Assembly (NCBI GenBank): GCA_963682025.1
Contig: OY821520.1
Coordinates: 235,711,530 to 235,775,529, forward strand
Direction: 5' to 3'
DNA: 64,000 nt
DNA from: Cordilura impudica
Taxonomy: Eukaryota; Arthropoda; Insecta; Diptera; Scathophagidae
The position numbers and the translations under genes are program-made. The notes under the pieces were generated by a model. The model searched no databases, was not told the DNA's origin, and was given only the letters and a program-made list of their open reading frames with translations. Positions 43,706 through 56,149 of the stretch are shown one piece after another (position 1 is the stretch's first letter; each line of letters begins with the position of its first letter).

Positions 43706-43952
43706 ATAAAATAAAACGTGATAAAAATTATCCCTTGTTTAAATTATTTCACTACGTTAACAGGCAAGACCGCCTTTTGGCGGGCTATATATATTCTCAC
43801 CTGGAAGGTAAGTTTATACATTTTTTCAACTTTTTACTTAAAACGTATTTTTATTTTTCCAAACGCGACCCTAGTAAAATTTTTTTTGATCAAAATAAAA
43901 TTGGCCGGCTAGAGGGTTAAACAAAGAAATTTTTATTATAAAAAAATTAAAA

Positions 43953-44716
43953 AACAAGTAAGAAAATTATAGTCGGTCTACACCGACTATACGATACCCT
44001 ATACCATGGTTTAGAGACCCTATCTCTTCGGTCTAACTAATTGGATATAGAAAATAAGCATAAACCAAATTTGAGTGGCAGTTATTAATTTTTTTGGCTG
44101 CAGATATGAAAAAGTTCATATCGGATGCTATATTTATATGGGGACTAGGTCGAAAAATGGACCGCTCCTGACCATATTTGGCAAAGTCACTTATATTTTG
44201 AAAAACTATATACAAACCAAATTTGAGAGAAATCTGTGCAATATTTTTGTTTTTTGATAGATTTAAGTGAAAATCGGGAAGCAGCTTCATATGGGGGCTA
44301 TGACAAAGAATTGCCATATGAGGTTTATTTTTGGACAAATGATAAATGGATGTAATAAACACACACAAACCCAATTTGACCGAGATCTATATGATAATTT
44401 GGATCTTATGGCAATTTAAGTCGATTTCATAGGGGTCATTTGTATGGGGACTAGGTCTGAACATGGATCGTATTTCACCAATTTCAATAGCGTTCATCTT
44501 ATGGCCCATAAAAGCTTATATACCAAATTTCGTTAAAATGTATTCATTTTTGCGACCTGTAGTTTGATTACAAGGTTTATATGGACACACAGACGGACAG
44601 GCAGACGGACATCGCTAATTCGACTCAGAAAGTGATACTGAGTCGATCGGTATAATAAAAGATGGGTCTAGGTCAACTATTTTTGATAGTTACAAACAGC
44701 AGCACAAAGTTATTAT
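43953..44716 (+). repeat. mini-me/DINE-1-like repeat, near full-length
   Basis: ACAAGTAAGAAAATTATAGT at the left, GACGGACATCGCTAATTCGA near the right. It lies only 32 bp beyond the piggyBac end. Confidence 0.85.
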
Positions 44717-45587
44717 ACAAAGTTATATGTATGACTTGAAATGCATCGTAAAAAAGTCAAAATAATTGTTAAAAGCTAAGGGCATTAACCCAGGAGTTAA
44801 ATATTATTTAATTGGTCATTCATAAGCTATTGCGATTTTTATTTGCTGCAGTTTGGCAAAATAATTTTTTTTATTATTATTATTTAATTGCTTACCAATT
44901 TTTTATGACTAACAGCCTTTTAAGAAGGTAGACAAAAAATTTATTAGCAAATACATATAAATATGTATATTAAAAAAAAAAATATAGATAAGAACGTTTG
45001 TCTTTATTTTCGTTACGACCTTTGAAGACCTCCATACAAATGTACTTTAACACAAAAAAAACCAATAATCATTCATTTAGAAAATGTTTATCGCATGTAA
45101 AATGCATGTGATTTTAATTTATATTAAAAAAAAAGTTATGTAAATAATTGTATCGAAAAAAAAAAACAACTTCATAAAATAGTTGGGAATTTAATCGTTG
45201 CAATACAACAAAAAATTTTTAAATAAACAAAAGTATTAAAATCTTAGCAAATATTTATTTTCAGATTACAAATTGTTTTTGTTGTAATACTGAAATAAAA
45301 ATCAAGTTATTTTGAAGATGATGAGATAATACGTTTACGGTCTATTTTCAAGAAAAAAATAATACTACCAATTAGCGATAATATTCTATTAACGTTGTAA
45401 TTTTTCTATACAGCAAACCGCTGTAATACTGCTAAAAGAGCCACACTTGTTACCAGTGACTCTGTAGCTCAGATTAAGCCCAGTTTTAGAGCAGCTGTTA
45501 CAAAATTTTGTCACTCGAGCTATTAAGAACTGTGTTTGAAAAAATTGCTTTGAAATTTTATCGCCAGAAGCTTTTATTAATTTTAAA
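44717..45587. other. AT-rich DNA
   Basis: No coding or repeat structure recognised. The last ~150 bp may include the 5' end of the transposon relic that follows. Confidence 0.35.
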
Positions 45588-46440
45588 ATGCCAAGCGAAT
45601 TGGAATTGAGGAAAATAATTGAGAAAAGTTTTCTAGCACCTCCTCAATGGATATTTAAAAAATTGTTCGCACTATGTCAAGAGTTTTATAGAAGTTTAAA
45701 GAGGATTGTCCGTCACTCGAAGGACAGATTCTGGATGGCAAAAACGGCACCATATTGAAGAGGGATCTAAACATTTCTGGCTGAAAACTAATTCAGAAGT
45801 TGGACTATTCCGGATTTTTTGTAGACAACATTAAAAAGCAAGCTGGTTGAAGATTTTCAAACTGCACAAACAGAGAGGAATGCTATAAAGAATACGGAGG
45901 AAACCAGCGTGCCCCAAAGTTAAAAAAAGAAAGAAACATTTAATTGCTGCAACATGGACGATGAGGTGTAAAGTTTAGCCGACTTTTCCCAGTTTCCAGG
46001 TCAGGAATTTTGAACTGCATACTCGCAGGGGAATGTTGACGAAAGGTCTAAGTAAAATAAGCAGTCCAAATTTGCTCTTTCAGCTATGGTAAATGCATCA
46101 AATCGTTTGTAATCAGGGGACAAAAACTCGGAAATTTAAAAAATGCTTTGAAAAACACTAAAGCCTTTCGTAAGACACGACGAGGTTTTTACTTTCCTTT
46201 GGCCCGACCTAACTTCTTCTTATTACAGTAAATTGGCCTTGAGATGGTACTCAAAAATATGTGTTTTAATGCATCCAAAAGCAATTCTACCAAACTGTCT
46301 AGAACTTTGCCAATCAGGCAAAGAATGTAGCCAAGGATACTAAAGATTTTCAGGAAAAGTGGTATTCGATAAAACCATAAAATCATTGATGGATCTAGTG
46401 CCAGAAAAATTAAAAATTTTTGTAAAATAAAAATAAAAAA
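45588..46440 (+). pseudogene. Tc1/mariner-superfamily transposase relic
   Basis: Plus-strand pieces read MPSELELRKIIEKSFLAPPQ, VRNFELHTRRGMLTKG, and FWPDL followed by ALRWYSKI, then PNCLELC. The order matches an IS630-Tc1-mariner transposase of the form FWPDLASCHY...PNCPELRPIE. Many stops. The catalytic spacing cannot be determined from this decayed copy. Confidence 0.6.
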
Positions 46441-46785
46441 TGTATAAAAAATATACACACACTTACTAAAGTATACATACGATCTATTATTTCTTATTTT
46501 CTTAAAAAAAAAAACTACGTTATTTAACTTTTTGAGTATTTTATATCATTAATTTCCATTCAAATATAATTTAGTTTATAATCACAATATTGTTTTTGCT
46601 TATGTTTATGTACAACAACAAAAAACAATTCAAATGCATTTATGCTAAGTTACAAAAATATGCGTGCGCTAACTTTGATTTCATGTTCCGTTATTAATAC
46701 CGGTAGAAATTTGAAGAAAGTAGTTATTGTGAGATAATATAGAACACTGCAGCTTCGCAGTTAATTAAGTAAAAAAAATACAAAA

Positions 46786-46907
46786 ATGCCTAAGACTAAA
46801 GAAATTTCCGGAGACATTCGAAAAATGGTGGTCAAATTAAGAATGGAAGGAAAATATCTTCAAGCAATTGATCACATATTAAAACTTGAAAAACCGACAG
46901 TGCAGAC
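46786..46907 (+). pseudogene. Tc1-like transposase N-terminal fragment
   Basis: MPKTKEISGDIRKMVVKLRM then EGKYLQAIDHILKLEKPTVQ resembles the first helix-turn-helix of Tc1-like transposases (MPKTKELS...GKSYKAISK). It is cut at the TA where the foldback element begins. Confidence 0.7.
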
Positions 46908-46909
46908 TA

Positions 46910-48878
46910 GGGTGGCCCTTAATAAAAAAAAGTGTTCAAACTCTCGGTCAAACCCCCTAGAAATATGCGAATAGCAAAAAAACTGAGAAATACAAAGTTT
47001 TGGGCCATTCAAAAAACATTTAGTCGTGCCCCAACGCGATTGAAAATTATAAGTCTGTTTATATGGGGAAAATATGACTTTTTTCAGATTTTGCGCAAAT
47101 TTCGTTCTATAGTTTAATTCAGACAAGTTGTTATATAATTCGGGATCAGTATTAAATTATTCTTTCAAAAAGCTACAAAACCTCAAAATCGAATAAAACA
47201 TCGCCAAGAAATAGCAAATGCCCCAGACCACTTTTGTGTTAAAAAAAAAACTAGCTCATGAAATTTGATGGCATTTTTTTCAACTTTGAGAAATTGATTA
47301 AAGTCATAATTTCTTTTTGGTCTCTATACTTATAAGGACTCAGATGTGAAGATGGGAAATTTTTTGATAAAATTTTGAAAACTCCTTTTTTAAGTTTTAA
47401 AAAATTTTCTTAAACAAAATTTTAAAACTGCCTCTAAAACTTTAGGGTTTTGTTAAACACATGTCACAGATTAACTGTGTGAATTTTTAAGTAAATCCCT
47501 ATACAGGAATTTTTTGACAAGGATTTTATTTTTGCGGATTTGGAGAAAAATGGGATTTTAGTAAAATATTCTGAAAATGTACTCTTTCTAAATACTTTTT
47601 AGCAAAAATTCATAATTTTTCTACTTTTAAATATATTTTATTTTTATAGCCTAGGGTTGCGGAAAAAAATAATATGACCCCATTAACCCTTTTGAAATTG
47701 GGGTCACATATGACCGCAAGCTAATAGAAGACAATTTATTCAAAAAATTTAAATATTTTGTAAGTGCTGTTGAAATTCTAAATGATTTTTTTGATGCCAG
47801 AACCACTGAAGCGTTAAATTAACGGAATTATTTTTCTTAAATTCGAAATAGTATTTTCATCGAGTGTAACAGAAAAACTCGGATTCGGTCATTTTTATTT
47901 AAAAATATCTTAAAATCCAAAGCTGGCCTTGCCAAATAATGGGTTAACGTTCTCGGATTTATCCCAAATTTTAGGATCGGAAGTTCTACACATTTGGTTA
48001 TTATATTTTAAGCATCGCATCTAGAAATTCAACAGCACTTACAAAATATTTGAATTTTTTGAATAAATTGTCTTTTATTAGCTTGGGGTCATATGTGACC
48101 CAATTACAAAAGGGTTAATGGGGTCATATTATTTTTTTCCGAAACCCTAGGCTATAAAAATAAAATATAGCATTTAAAAATAGAAAAATTATGAATTTTT
48201 GCTAAAAAGTATTTAGAAAGAGTACATTTTCAGAATATTTTACTAAAATCCCATTTTTCTCCAAATCCGCAAAAATAAAATCCTTGTCAAAAAATTCCTG
48301 TATAGGGATTTACTTAAAAATTCACACAGTTAATCTATGACATGTGTTTAACAAAACCCTAAAGTTTTAGAGGCAGTTTTAAAATTTTGTTTAAGAAAAT
48401 TTTTTAAAACTTAAAAAAGGAGTTTTCAAAATTTTATCAAAAAATTTCCCATCTTCACATCTGAGTCCTTATAAGTATAGAGACCAAAAAGAAATTATGA
48501 CTTTAATCAATTTCTCAAAGTTGAAAAAAATGCCATCAAATTTCATGAGCTAGTTTTTTTTAAGACAAAAGTGGTCTGGGGCATTTGCTATTTCTTGGCG
48601 ATGTTTTATTCGATTTTGAGGTTTTGTAGCTTTTTGAAAGGATAATTTAATACTGATCCCGAATTATATAACAACTTGTTGGAAAAATTAAACTATAGAA
48701 CGAAATTTGCGCAAAATTTGAAAAAAAAGTCATATTTTCCCCATATAAACACACTTGAAATTTTGATTCGCTTTGCGCCACGACTAAACGTTTTTGATTG
48801 GCCCAAAACTTTTTATTTCTAGGGGGTGAGACCGCCAGTTTGAACACTTTTTTCCCTCCATATAACGAAGGGCCACCC
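46910..48878. mobile_element. 1969-bp foldback element with ~880-bp arms
   Basis: Starts GGGTGGCCCTTAATAAA, ends GAAGGGCCACCC, flanked by TA at 46908-46909 and 48879-48880. The left arm (to about 47793) and right arm (from about 48005) are nearly identical inverted copies, with about 210 bp of spacer. No coding capacity. TA targets suggest mobilisation by a Tc1/mariner transposase. Confidence 0.85.
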
Positions 48879-48884
48879 TAGTGG

Positions 48885-49125
48885 TCAGGGTATATTGACT
48901 TTGTGATGATGTTTGCACCTACCAAATATACCGATCGACTCAGAATCACTTTTAGAATCACTTTCTTAGTCGATTTAGCGATGTCCGTCTGTACTTCTGT
49001 GTATCCATGTAAACCTTGTAATCAAACTGCAGGTAGCAAATATGAATATATTTTGAATGAAATTTGATTTATAAGCTTTTATTGGCCAGAGGACGACTGT
49101 TATTGAAATTGGTGAAAATCGATTC
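48885..49125 (-). repeat. mini-me/DINE-1-like repeat, partial
   Basis: GTGGTCAGGGTATATTGACT, CGATTTAGCGATGTCCGTCT and AACCTTGTAATCAAACTGCA match the family in reverse orientation. Confidence 0.75.
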
Positions 49126-49167
49126 TTACAATTGACAAAATAATGCATATTAAAACTGTAATATGAG

Positions 49168-49800
49168 ACAAGTAAGAAAATTATATTCGGTCTTGACCGA
49201 CTCTCCGATACTCTATAGCATTAATAGGAACTCAATCATTAAAAATGATAAATATCGAAAATAAGATTTTTTATTTTTATAGAAAATAATAAAATAATAA
49301 TAATGTATTTGTTGCCCGCAGAAATAAAAAAAGTTTTAATGGAATGATATTTTTATATTTTATAATGGACCGATCAAAGCTACATATATTATATTTCACA
49401 AACATATATATAAATCAAAATTGAGAAATTTCTGTCGAATATTTTTGTTTAGGGGTTTATTTTTGGAGTACTTATTATTGGGTGTAATAAACAAAACAAA
49501 GCCAAATTTGACCGAGTTCTATATGATAATTTGGACTTTAGGACTATTCAAGTCAATCTCATAGGGCTCACGTGCAAGGGTACAAAGTCTGAACATGCAA
49601 AATTGTTTACCAATTTCAATACCATTCAAGCTATGGCTGAGAAAAGCTTATATATTAAATTTCATCTAAATATTTTCATGTAGTTTCATTAACATACGGA
49701 CTAATTGACTTTAAAAATTATTCTGAATGAGTCAATGGTATAATAAATTTTGGGTCATGGTCAGATATTTTTGGTAATTACAAACATCAGCATTCAAGAA
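49168..49800 (+). repeat. mini-me/DINE-1-like repeat, diverged
   Basis: ACAAGTAAGAAAATTATATT at the left; interior blocks (TTTATTTTTGGAGTACTTAT, GACCGAGTTCTATATGATAA) are recognisable but diverged, and the GACGGACA core is reduced to ACATACGGACTAATTGAC. Confidence 0.75.
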
Positions 49801-49844
49801 GTTTTGCAGGCAGGTCCTTGTTTTATATTCACATTTTTATACCC

Positions 49845-51089
49845 TCCACAACAGCATGCAGAGGGTGTATATAAGCTTGTCATTCCGTTTGTACTAATTT
49901 GAAAATAATCTGGATCCCAAAAAATATATATATTCTTGATCCTTGTAACAAGCGTCTATGAAAATCACTATCACGCCCTCAATAGTTCAGCTGGGTTGAT
50001 CATTTTTAGTGAAAATGATTCATTAACATCTTAAGCATCCTACTTAAAATTATCAAAATCGGTTCAATAGGACCTGATATTTCAATGAAAATGTAAAAAA
50101 AAAAATCTCTGGCTTCTCTTCAGTTGTCGAATAAATCTTTCGCCATTTACTAAAGATTTCCGTGGAGAGGAGCACTCTAATGAGTCTAAACTAAAATTTT
50201 TGGTGGAAAATGGAATAAAAAAGCATTTTATTCACATTAAAAGAAAAAAAAAAAAAAAATGACCAAAAAAGCTCAAATAAACAATCGAACTAAAAAAAAA
50301 TCTTTATTGGTGTTATATTTAACTTCGTAATTTATGTGCCATAGCTATAATTGTTGTTGTTCTCATGCTCGTTGTGATTGTAGCATTTGCTTAATGAATG
50401 TGTATGTATCCGTTATAATGTGTGGAGTATATTAGTTTAATACATATTAGTTTAATACAAAAAATTGCCAAAATGAAAGAAAAATAATAATAAAGTACAT
50501 TTTCTTGCACTACAACAAAAAATATATCTTTTCCATTATATGAAAATATATACATAATCTCAAATAGTAGTACAAAGACTACTTATTTGTAATGGAGATC
50601 AACAGCACATAACCCCCAATCTGATTAATTTTTATTTTTATTAAAATCTATAAATAGCTACTTAATTTTTTATAAATACCTCGATAATTTTTTTTTTGAA
50701 AATGTTCTTTTTTAAAATTATTTTTCTTTCTTATTGCTAAAAAACAACGGCCCCAAGAACAATAACAATTACAGGTGCTACACACAAACTACAAAATTTA
50801 GAATAACAACAATACAAGAACAACTTAGAAAAATCATATTTTTGCCAAGAGTTTTTTTAAATGTTCATTGAAATCTCGGGACCTATGGAGTCGATTCTGA
50901 TGATTTTAAATATCCACCTGCTCAGGCTGTCAATGAATAATTTTCATTAAAAACCCAGCTGACCTATTAAGGGCGTGATAGTGATTTATACAGACAGACA
51001 GACGGATATCGCTATATAAGAATATATATTGTTTAGGGTCCAATTTTTTTCCAATTATTATAAACGGAATGACATATTTATATACATAA
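49845..51089. other. AT-rich DNA with scraps of a second dispersed repeat
   Basis: ATACCCTCCACAACAGCATG near 49850 and CAGACAGACGGATATCGCTA plus AATTATTATAAACGGAATGA near 50993-51073 match each other's family and 61790-61860, a repeat distinct from the mini-me-like family. No gene seen. Confidence 0.5.
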
Positions 51090-51745
51090 AAGGTGTCCCA
51101 AAATTCATGCACTATTTTAATTTGCCGCCATTTGTGCAGTAAAGTGTTCCCAACCAAAAGAAAGAGACGGTTTGACAGCTGACAGTTAGTTTAGGGATAG
51201 TCAAAATGAAGCATTACACGATGGAACAACACGTTTGCATTAATGGGTTTCAGAGAACTCACAGGTTTTTGTGGAAAAAAATATCCACATCGTACCACTG
51301 TTTGGTGCTGGTTTTGGACTGATGGCATCACTGGACAATAATTCTTCCAAAATGAGGATAGTCAGGCAGTGACAGTTACTGGTGCTCAAAATCGTCCCAT
51401 GGTAACAGAGTTATTTTTACTTAAATTGGATGATATCGATGCCATTTGCTGGTCGTGTACCCTCTCGTTTCAGTGATTAGAATTGGCCCCCCTAGATCAT
51501 GTGATTTAACATTATTTGGATTTCTTTTTACGGGGTTATTTGAAGTTAAAGGTCTATGCCCATAAACATACAACCACCCACTGAAGGACGAAATTCAACT
51601 CTGCATCAACTATATTCAGCCACATTTATGCAAAATGATTATGAAAAATTTCGATAAAAGAGTGCGTATCTGCAAGCGCAGCCGTCATTTGCTCGATGTA
51701 ATATCTCGTACATAACCCTATCCTGTAACTGTGTTTTATATTTAA
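51090..51745 (+). pseudogene. Internally deleted DD41D-type mariner relic
   Basis: Frames read MKHYTMEQHVCINGFQRTHR, VTVTGAQNRPMVTELFLLKL, DDIDAICW, then PPRSCDLTLFGF, HPLKDEIQLCINYIQPHLCK and NFDKRVRICKRSRHLLDVI. PRSCDLT and the C-terminal RR block are like the intact DD41D copies. The catalytic region is mostly deleted. Confidence 0.75.
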
Positions 51746-53343
51746 TTCAAATCTTGCGTGAATTTGTGACGGCCGTTTATTTTTGGTGACGACTGTACTT
51801 AACAAAAAATGTACAAGTCACATTAAGCGAAACGTTATTTATTTTGCAATGTAAAATTTTTGCAAGAATCCCGTTCGTCAGTATGAGATTTGTATATATG
51901 TTTGTTTTGTTTTTTTGTGCTGTACCATTTAATAAACAACACCTTATATGGTAATGTCGTTTGCCAATTTTTTTGTTGCAAGAGAAGAAATTCTATGTTC
52001 AAACAGTTTATTCATGTGTAAAGCTTTTACTCGTTCTCATTCCCACCCATGTTGTCAGCCATTAACATTGGCTTACTTTGTTCTACTCATAGTTAGATGT
52101 AGTATTTTTTTTAAATAGTGAATGTATGAGGATTGGTTACACGTATGAATGATTGCGAATTTTTCGCAAACAACAAACAGGTTTTTATCTTGTGATGAAT
52201 GAATGAATGAAGATAGGTTTGATAGAAAGAAAATAATTTTTGATAAGGGAGTTTAATATTGATCGTTTATGTAAGAGGTTGAGGAAAAACCCTTCTAGAA
52301 AGTTAAAATAAATTAAAGTGTTAAGGAAAATTAAGTTTAAAAAAAAGTTAAATTTTGATGATGAAAAGAAAAGGTTGAGGAAAAACCTAAATTAAAATTA
52401 AATTAAATATGTAGTAAAGTTAGGGGTCGAAATGTGAAAGTTAAAGAAAAAGATTGAGGAAAAACCTTAAAATTAAAATAAGATTAGTTATAAGTAAAAT
52501 GAAGTTAACGTAAAGTTAAAGTGAAATTAATATGAAGTTAAAATAAAATTAAAGTAAATTTAAAGTAAAGTTAAAGTAAATTAAAATTAAAAGAGAGTTA
52601 TAATTTGATAGCAGAAAGAAAAGGTTGAGGAAAAACCTCTAAAAATTAAGTTTAAGCAAAAATCAAGTTTAAGAAAATTGAAGTTTAAGAAATTAAAGTG
52701 AAAGTTTAAAAAAAAATTAAGATAAAAAAAAAATATTTTAAGACTTAAGAAATTAAAATTAATTAAAGAAATTTAAAATCTAAAGACAAAATTAAAGCAC
52801 ATAGAAAATAAAACAAATCAAAAAAAAACCCATTATATTTTGTAAACCAAAATTTCTAAAGAATACATTTTATAAAACAAATCTACAGAAGAAAAATTAA
52901 ATGTAAAACAAAACATTTGTGAACTTAACAGTTATTAACCAATTCTACTTAAAATATTTGGAAATCAATTATATTGTTAAACTAGACAGTTATTAAAAAA
53001 AAAAAAAATCTGCACTGTGGAAAACATTTACAAAGCACCTAAAAACATTTGTAAAACAAAATCCTAGTACAAAAATCGTGTTTCTGCTAAAAAATAAAGT
53101 TAGAAAAATAGGAACAAGAAAATAAGATTTCATGTGTTAAACCAAAAAATATTAAGTAAGAGAACATTAAACAAAATTTTTAAGAAAATCTATTAGACTG
53201 CCGCTGTCCTCAACCAAAAAATATGAACCAAAAACTTACAATAAGCCCAACAGTAAGAGGAACTTTATCAAAATAACAATAAAATAAACATCAAGGAGAT
53301 AGGGTCAACATAATCAAGGTGAACATACATACATAGTTTAAAC

Positions 53344-55393
53344 CAGTGGTCGGCATTTCATAGCACAATTGTGCAGAGACCACTTCACACATATACTTAT
53401 GCTCTTTCATTTAGTCGTCGTTGAGACAGCGATGTATGCACATGCGGCGGATGCTTTTATATTTTTTTCAGCAATACTTCCCCAACAAACATTTCAAATT
53501 GATAATGAATTACGAAAAATATTTTATGATTGATAATGCATTTGGTAACATGCAATGCCTTTTATGTTATCAAATATTTAAGGAAAAAAGGGAATATGTC
53601 ATTAAAAGACATTATGATGCCTTTCATAGTGATATGAATAATTTTCAAGGTAAGGAAAGACAAACGATTTTAAATAAAAATAAAAACATTTATCTGCAAA
53701 AAATTAAAGAATGGTTACTAGCTATAGATCAAAACGAGCAAAAGTCAGAAAATAAAAAAGTGCAATTAGAGATATCAAGGTTAATAAGCTTGGATATTGT
53801 TAGGCATGGAAGGCCATTTTCTGATGGGATATTTGTTAAAAATCTTTTACATAAAATTTTACAGAGGCTTAGTTATAAAACAAAATGTATGGAAAATCTT
53901 GCCTTGTCTCCCCGAAGTGTAGTACGGCGTATTGTTGAAGTAGGAAAATCTGTAAAATCTGCTATTAAGGAAAAATTAATAAATTGTGAATTTGTGTCTT
54001 TTTGTCTAGATGAAAGCACAGACATTAATGATCTTTCCCAACTGGTAATTTGTATTCGGTGTGTAGATAGGGACTACAATGTTTTTGAAACAATGTTTGC
54101 TCTCGAAACATTTTACGGAAACGTAACGGGCAAGCTTTTATTTGATGTAGTAGGTGATAAGCTTTTTTCTATTATAGACACAAAAAAAAATTGTTGGAGT
54201 CTGTACAGATGGAGCAAACGTAATGACCGGAAAATACGAAGGTTTCATAGGGCAATTAAAAAAAGTGGAATTTTAGTTCACAGCTTTCACTGCATCATTC
54301 ATCAGGCCGCTCTTGCATCCAAATTTATAACTAATTACCCTGCCATGAAGACTGCAGAGCGTATAATTAATAAAATACGAGGAGGGCATCATGCCCTCAC
54401 TCACAGAAAGTTTGTTAGTTTTTTGAAAAGCAAAAACGCTGCACATAATGATCTAAAAATGTTTACTGAAGTTCGCTGGTTAAGCCGTGGTGATTGCCTG
54501 AATAGATTATTTGACTTCAGAGAAGAAGTGCTGCAGTTCTTAGAAACGGAAAATATAGAAGAGTGGGCAATACACGCCTTAAAATATGATCAATTTATTT
54601 TAGATTTAGCTTTTTTGACAGACGCAACTTCCTTTCTAAATGAATTTAATTTAGAACTGCAAGGAAAGGGAAAGAATTTATGTGATTTGTCCAAAATTCT
54701 TTTTAACTTTAAGACAAAAATATTTTTACTATTTTCCCGAATTCAGTCAGGTGATTTTTCCAGCTTTCCAAAAACGGCTTTTATATATGACAAGCAGAAG
54801 AATGTCATAAAATTTGAATACATTACAATATTTGAGACACTTTTGTATAATTTTCAAGACAGGTTTAAAGATTTTGAAAATATACAACCGTTGCTTGCTC
54901 TTTTTGAAAACCATTTCAATTGTGATGTCACTAAGTACGAGTTTGAAATACAAACGGAACTGATTATACTTCGAAGCGAATTAAATGCTCCCGACAAAAT
55001 GAATATCATTGAGTTCTGGAAAAATTTGGATAAATTAGCATTTCCCGAACTCAGAAAAAATTCCTTAAAATGTTTATCGTTTTTTCCTTCTACTTACCTC
55101 TGTGAACAAATTTTTTCAGACTTAAAATTAATTTCTTCCAAGTAACGCAATAAGTTAAGCTCGTCAAATTTAGAACACATTTTATTAATAAGAAATTATC
55201 ATAACAGTATAAAGACTAAGAATTTGTATGTGTAAATAAATCAACTGGGAAGTATTAGAAGTTCCGTTTGTATATCAATCTCGTTGTTAATTTTTTTTCT
55301 ACATTGGGAATGGTAAATTGAAACGCTCTATTTCGTGTTTGCTGGGTAGCTCGCTCACACACACAACCTCATTTAACGTTTTGCCGACCTATG
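53344..55393 (+). mobile_element. Full-length hAT transposon, 2050 bp
   Basis: The terminal inverted repeats are CAGTGGTCGGCA (53344) and TGCCGACCTATG (ending 55393). GTTTAAAC occurs at 53336-53343 and 55394-55401, a perfect and palindromic 8-bp target duplication of hAT type. One transposase gene on the plus strand; see its entry for defects. Confidence 0.95.
53421..55145 (+). pseudogene. hAT transposase, BED-like/GTF2IRD2-type, disabled
   Basis: The 574-codon open frame looks intact but is not. A zinc-finger (CLLCYQIF...HYDAFH, about residues 43-70) is followed by the hAT core: FCLDESTDINDLSQLVI (first catalytic Asp), FHCIIHQAAL, TEVRWLSRGDCLNRL, and FFPSTYLCEQIFSDLKL at the C-terminal dimerisation region. 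Between 54190 and 54258 the frame is shifted: the conserved block VCTDGANVMTGKYEGFIG (second catalytic Asp) appears only in the other frame. The shifts coincide with an A9 run (54182-54190) and an A7 run (54258-54264). The frame then stops at 55143-55145, while homologous-looking sequence (RNKLSSSNLEHILLI) continues in frame after it. The true start may be the ATG at residue 29. Confidence 0.9.
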
Positions 55394-55401
55394 GTTTAAA
55401 C

Positions 55402-56149
55402 TAAGACATCCTATGTTTCGTACAGTACAGTTCAGTTGGTAAACATCAAATATTTCGTATATTATCGTAATATTAATAACTAGTATATATAATTAATTAT
55501 AAAGGTAAATTTGTACTAAAACTAATATTTTTCTAAGAAAATAAAAGTGTTCTAACTAAATTTTTCTAGCTATAAAATTTAAATTAAATATAAAATTTGT
55601 TAGATATAAAAATTTGCTAAATTAAAAAATTTTCTTAAGAATAAAATTTTGCTACATATAAAATTTGTCTAAATAAAAAATTTTTACTAATTAAAAAAAA
55701 ACATATTTAAGTATAAAATTAAACTAAATAAAAAATTTTGTCTAGATATGAAATTGTCTGCAATTTAAATTTTCCTAAATTTAAAAATTATCCTAAAATT
55801 GAATTTTTCTAATTCTAAAATTTTTAGTTATAAAATTTAAACTAAAATTTTTCTAATGCTAAAATTAAAGCTAACATTAAACTAAAATTAAATAGTGCTA
55901 AAATTCAATTGCGCTAAAATTAAAATGCTAAATTTAAAATGCTAAAATTAAAATTTTGTAAAAACAAAAATTTTAAAATTTTCCTAAAATTAAAATTTGT
56001 TGTCAAGGGAAATTTTTTTTTGTAAAATTAAACTTTTCCTAAATTTTTCTAATTATTATAAAATTAATTTAAAATCTAAAATTAAAAAAACCCTTAAAAT
56101 GAAGGGTAAATAAAGCTTATATAACCCAATGTAGGCAACCAAACCCAAC
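55402..56149. repeat. AT-rich TAAAATTAAA-type repeats
   Basis: Degenerate CTAAAATTTAAA units, with a corresponding stretch in unit 2 at 58680-59210. No gene. Confidence 0.55.

Larger units (their letters stand above)
37476..43916 (+). mobile_element. piggyBac element, inactive, split by a nested transposon
   Basis: The left terminus CCCTCTAACCGGC at 37476 and right terminus GCCGGCTAGAGGG ending at 43916 are inverted repeats flanked by TTAA (37472-37475 and 43917-43920), the piggyBac target. Subterminal CCGCCT-AGGCGG palindromes occur near 37490, 37865 and 43770. Net of the 3719-bp inner element and its 4-bp duplication the length is about 2.7 kb, normal for piggyBac. Confidence 0.92.
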
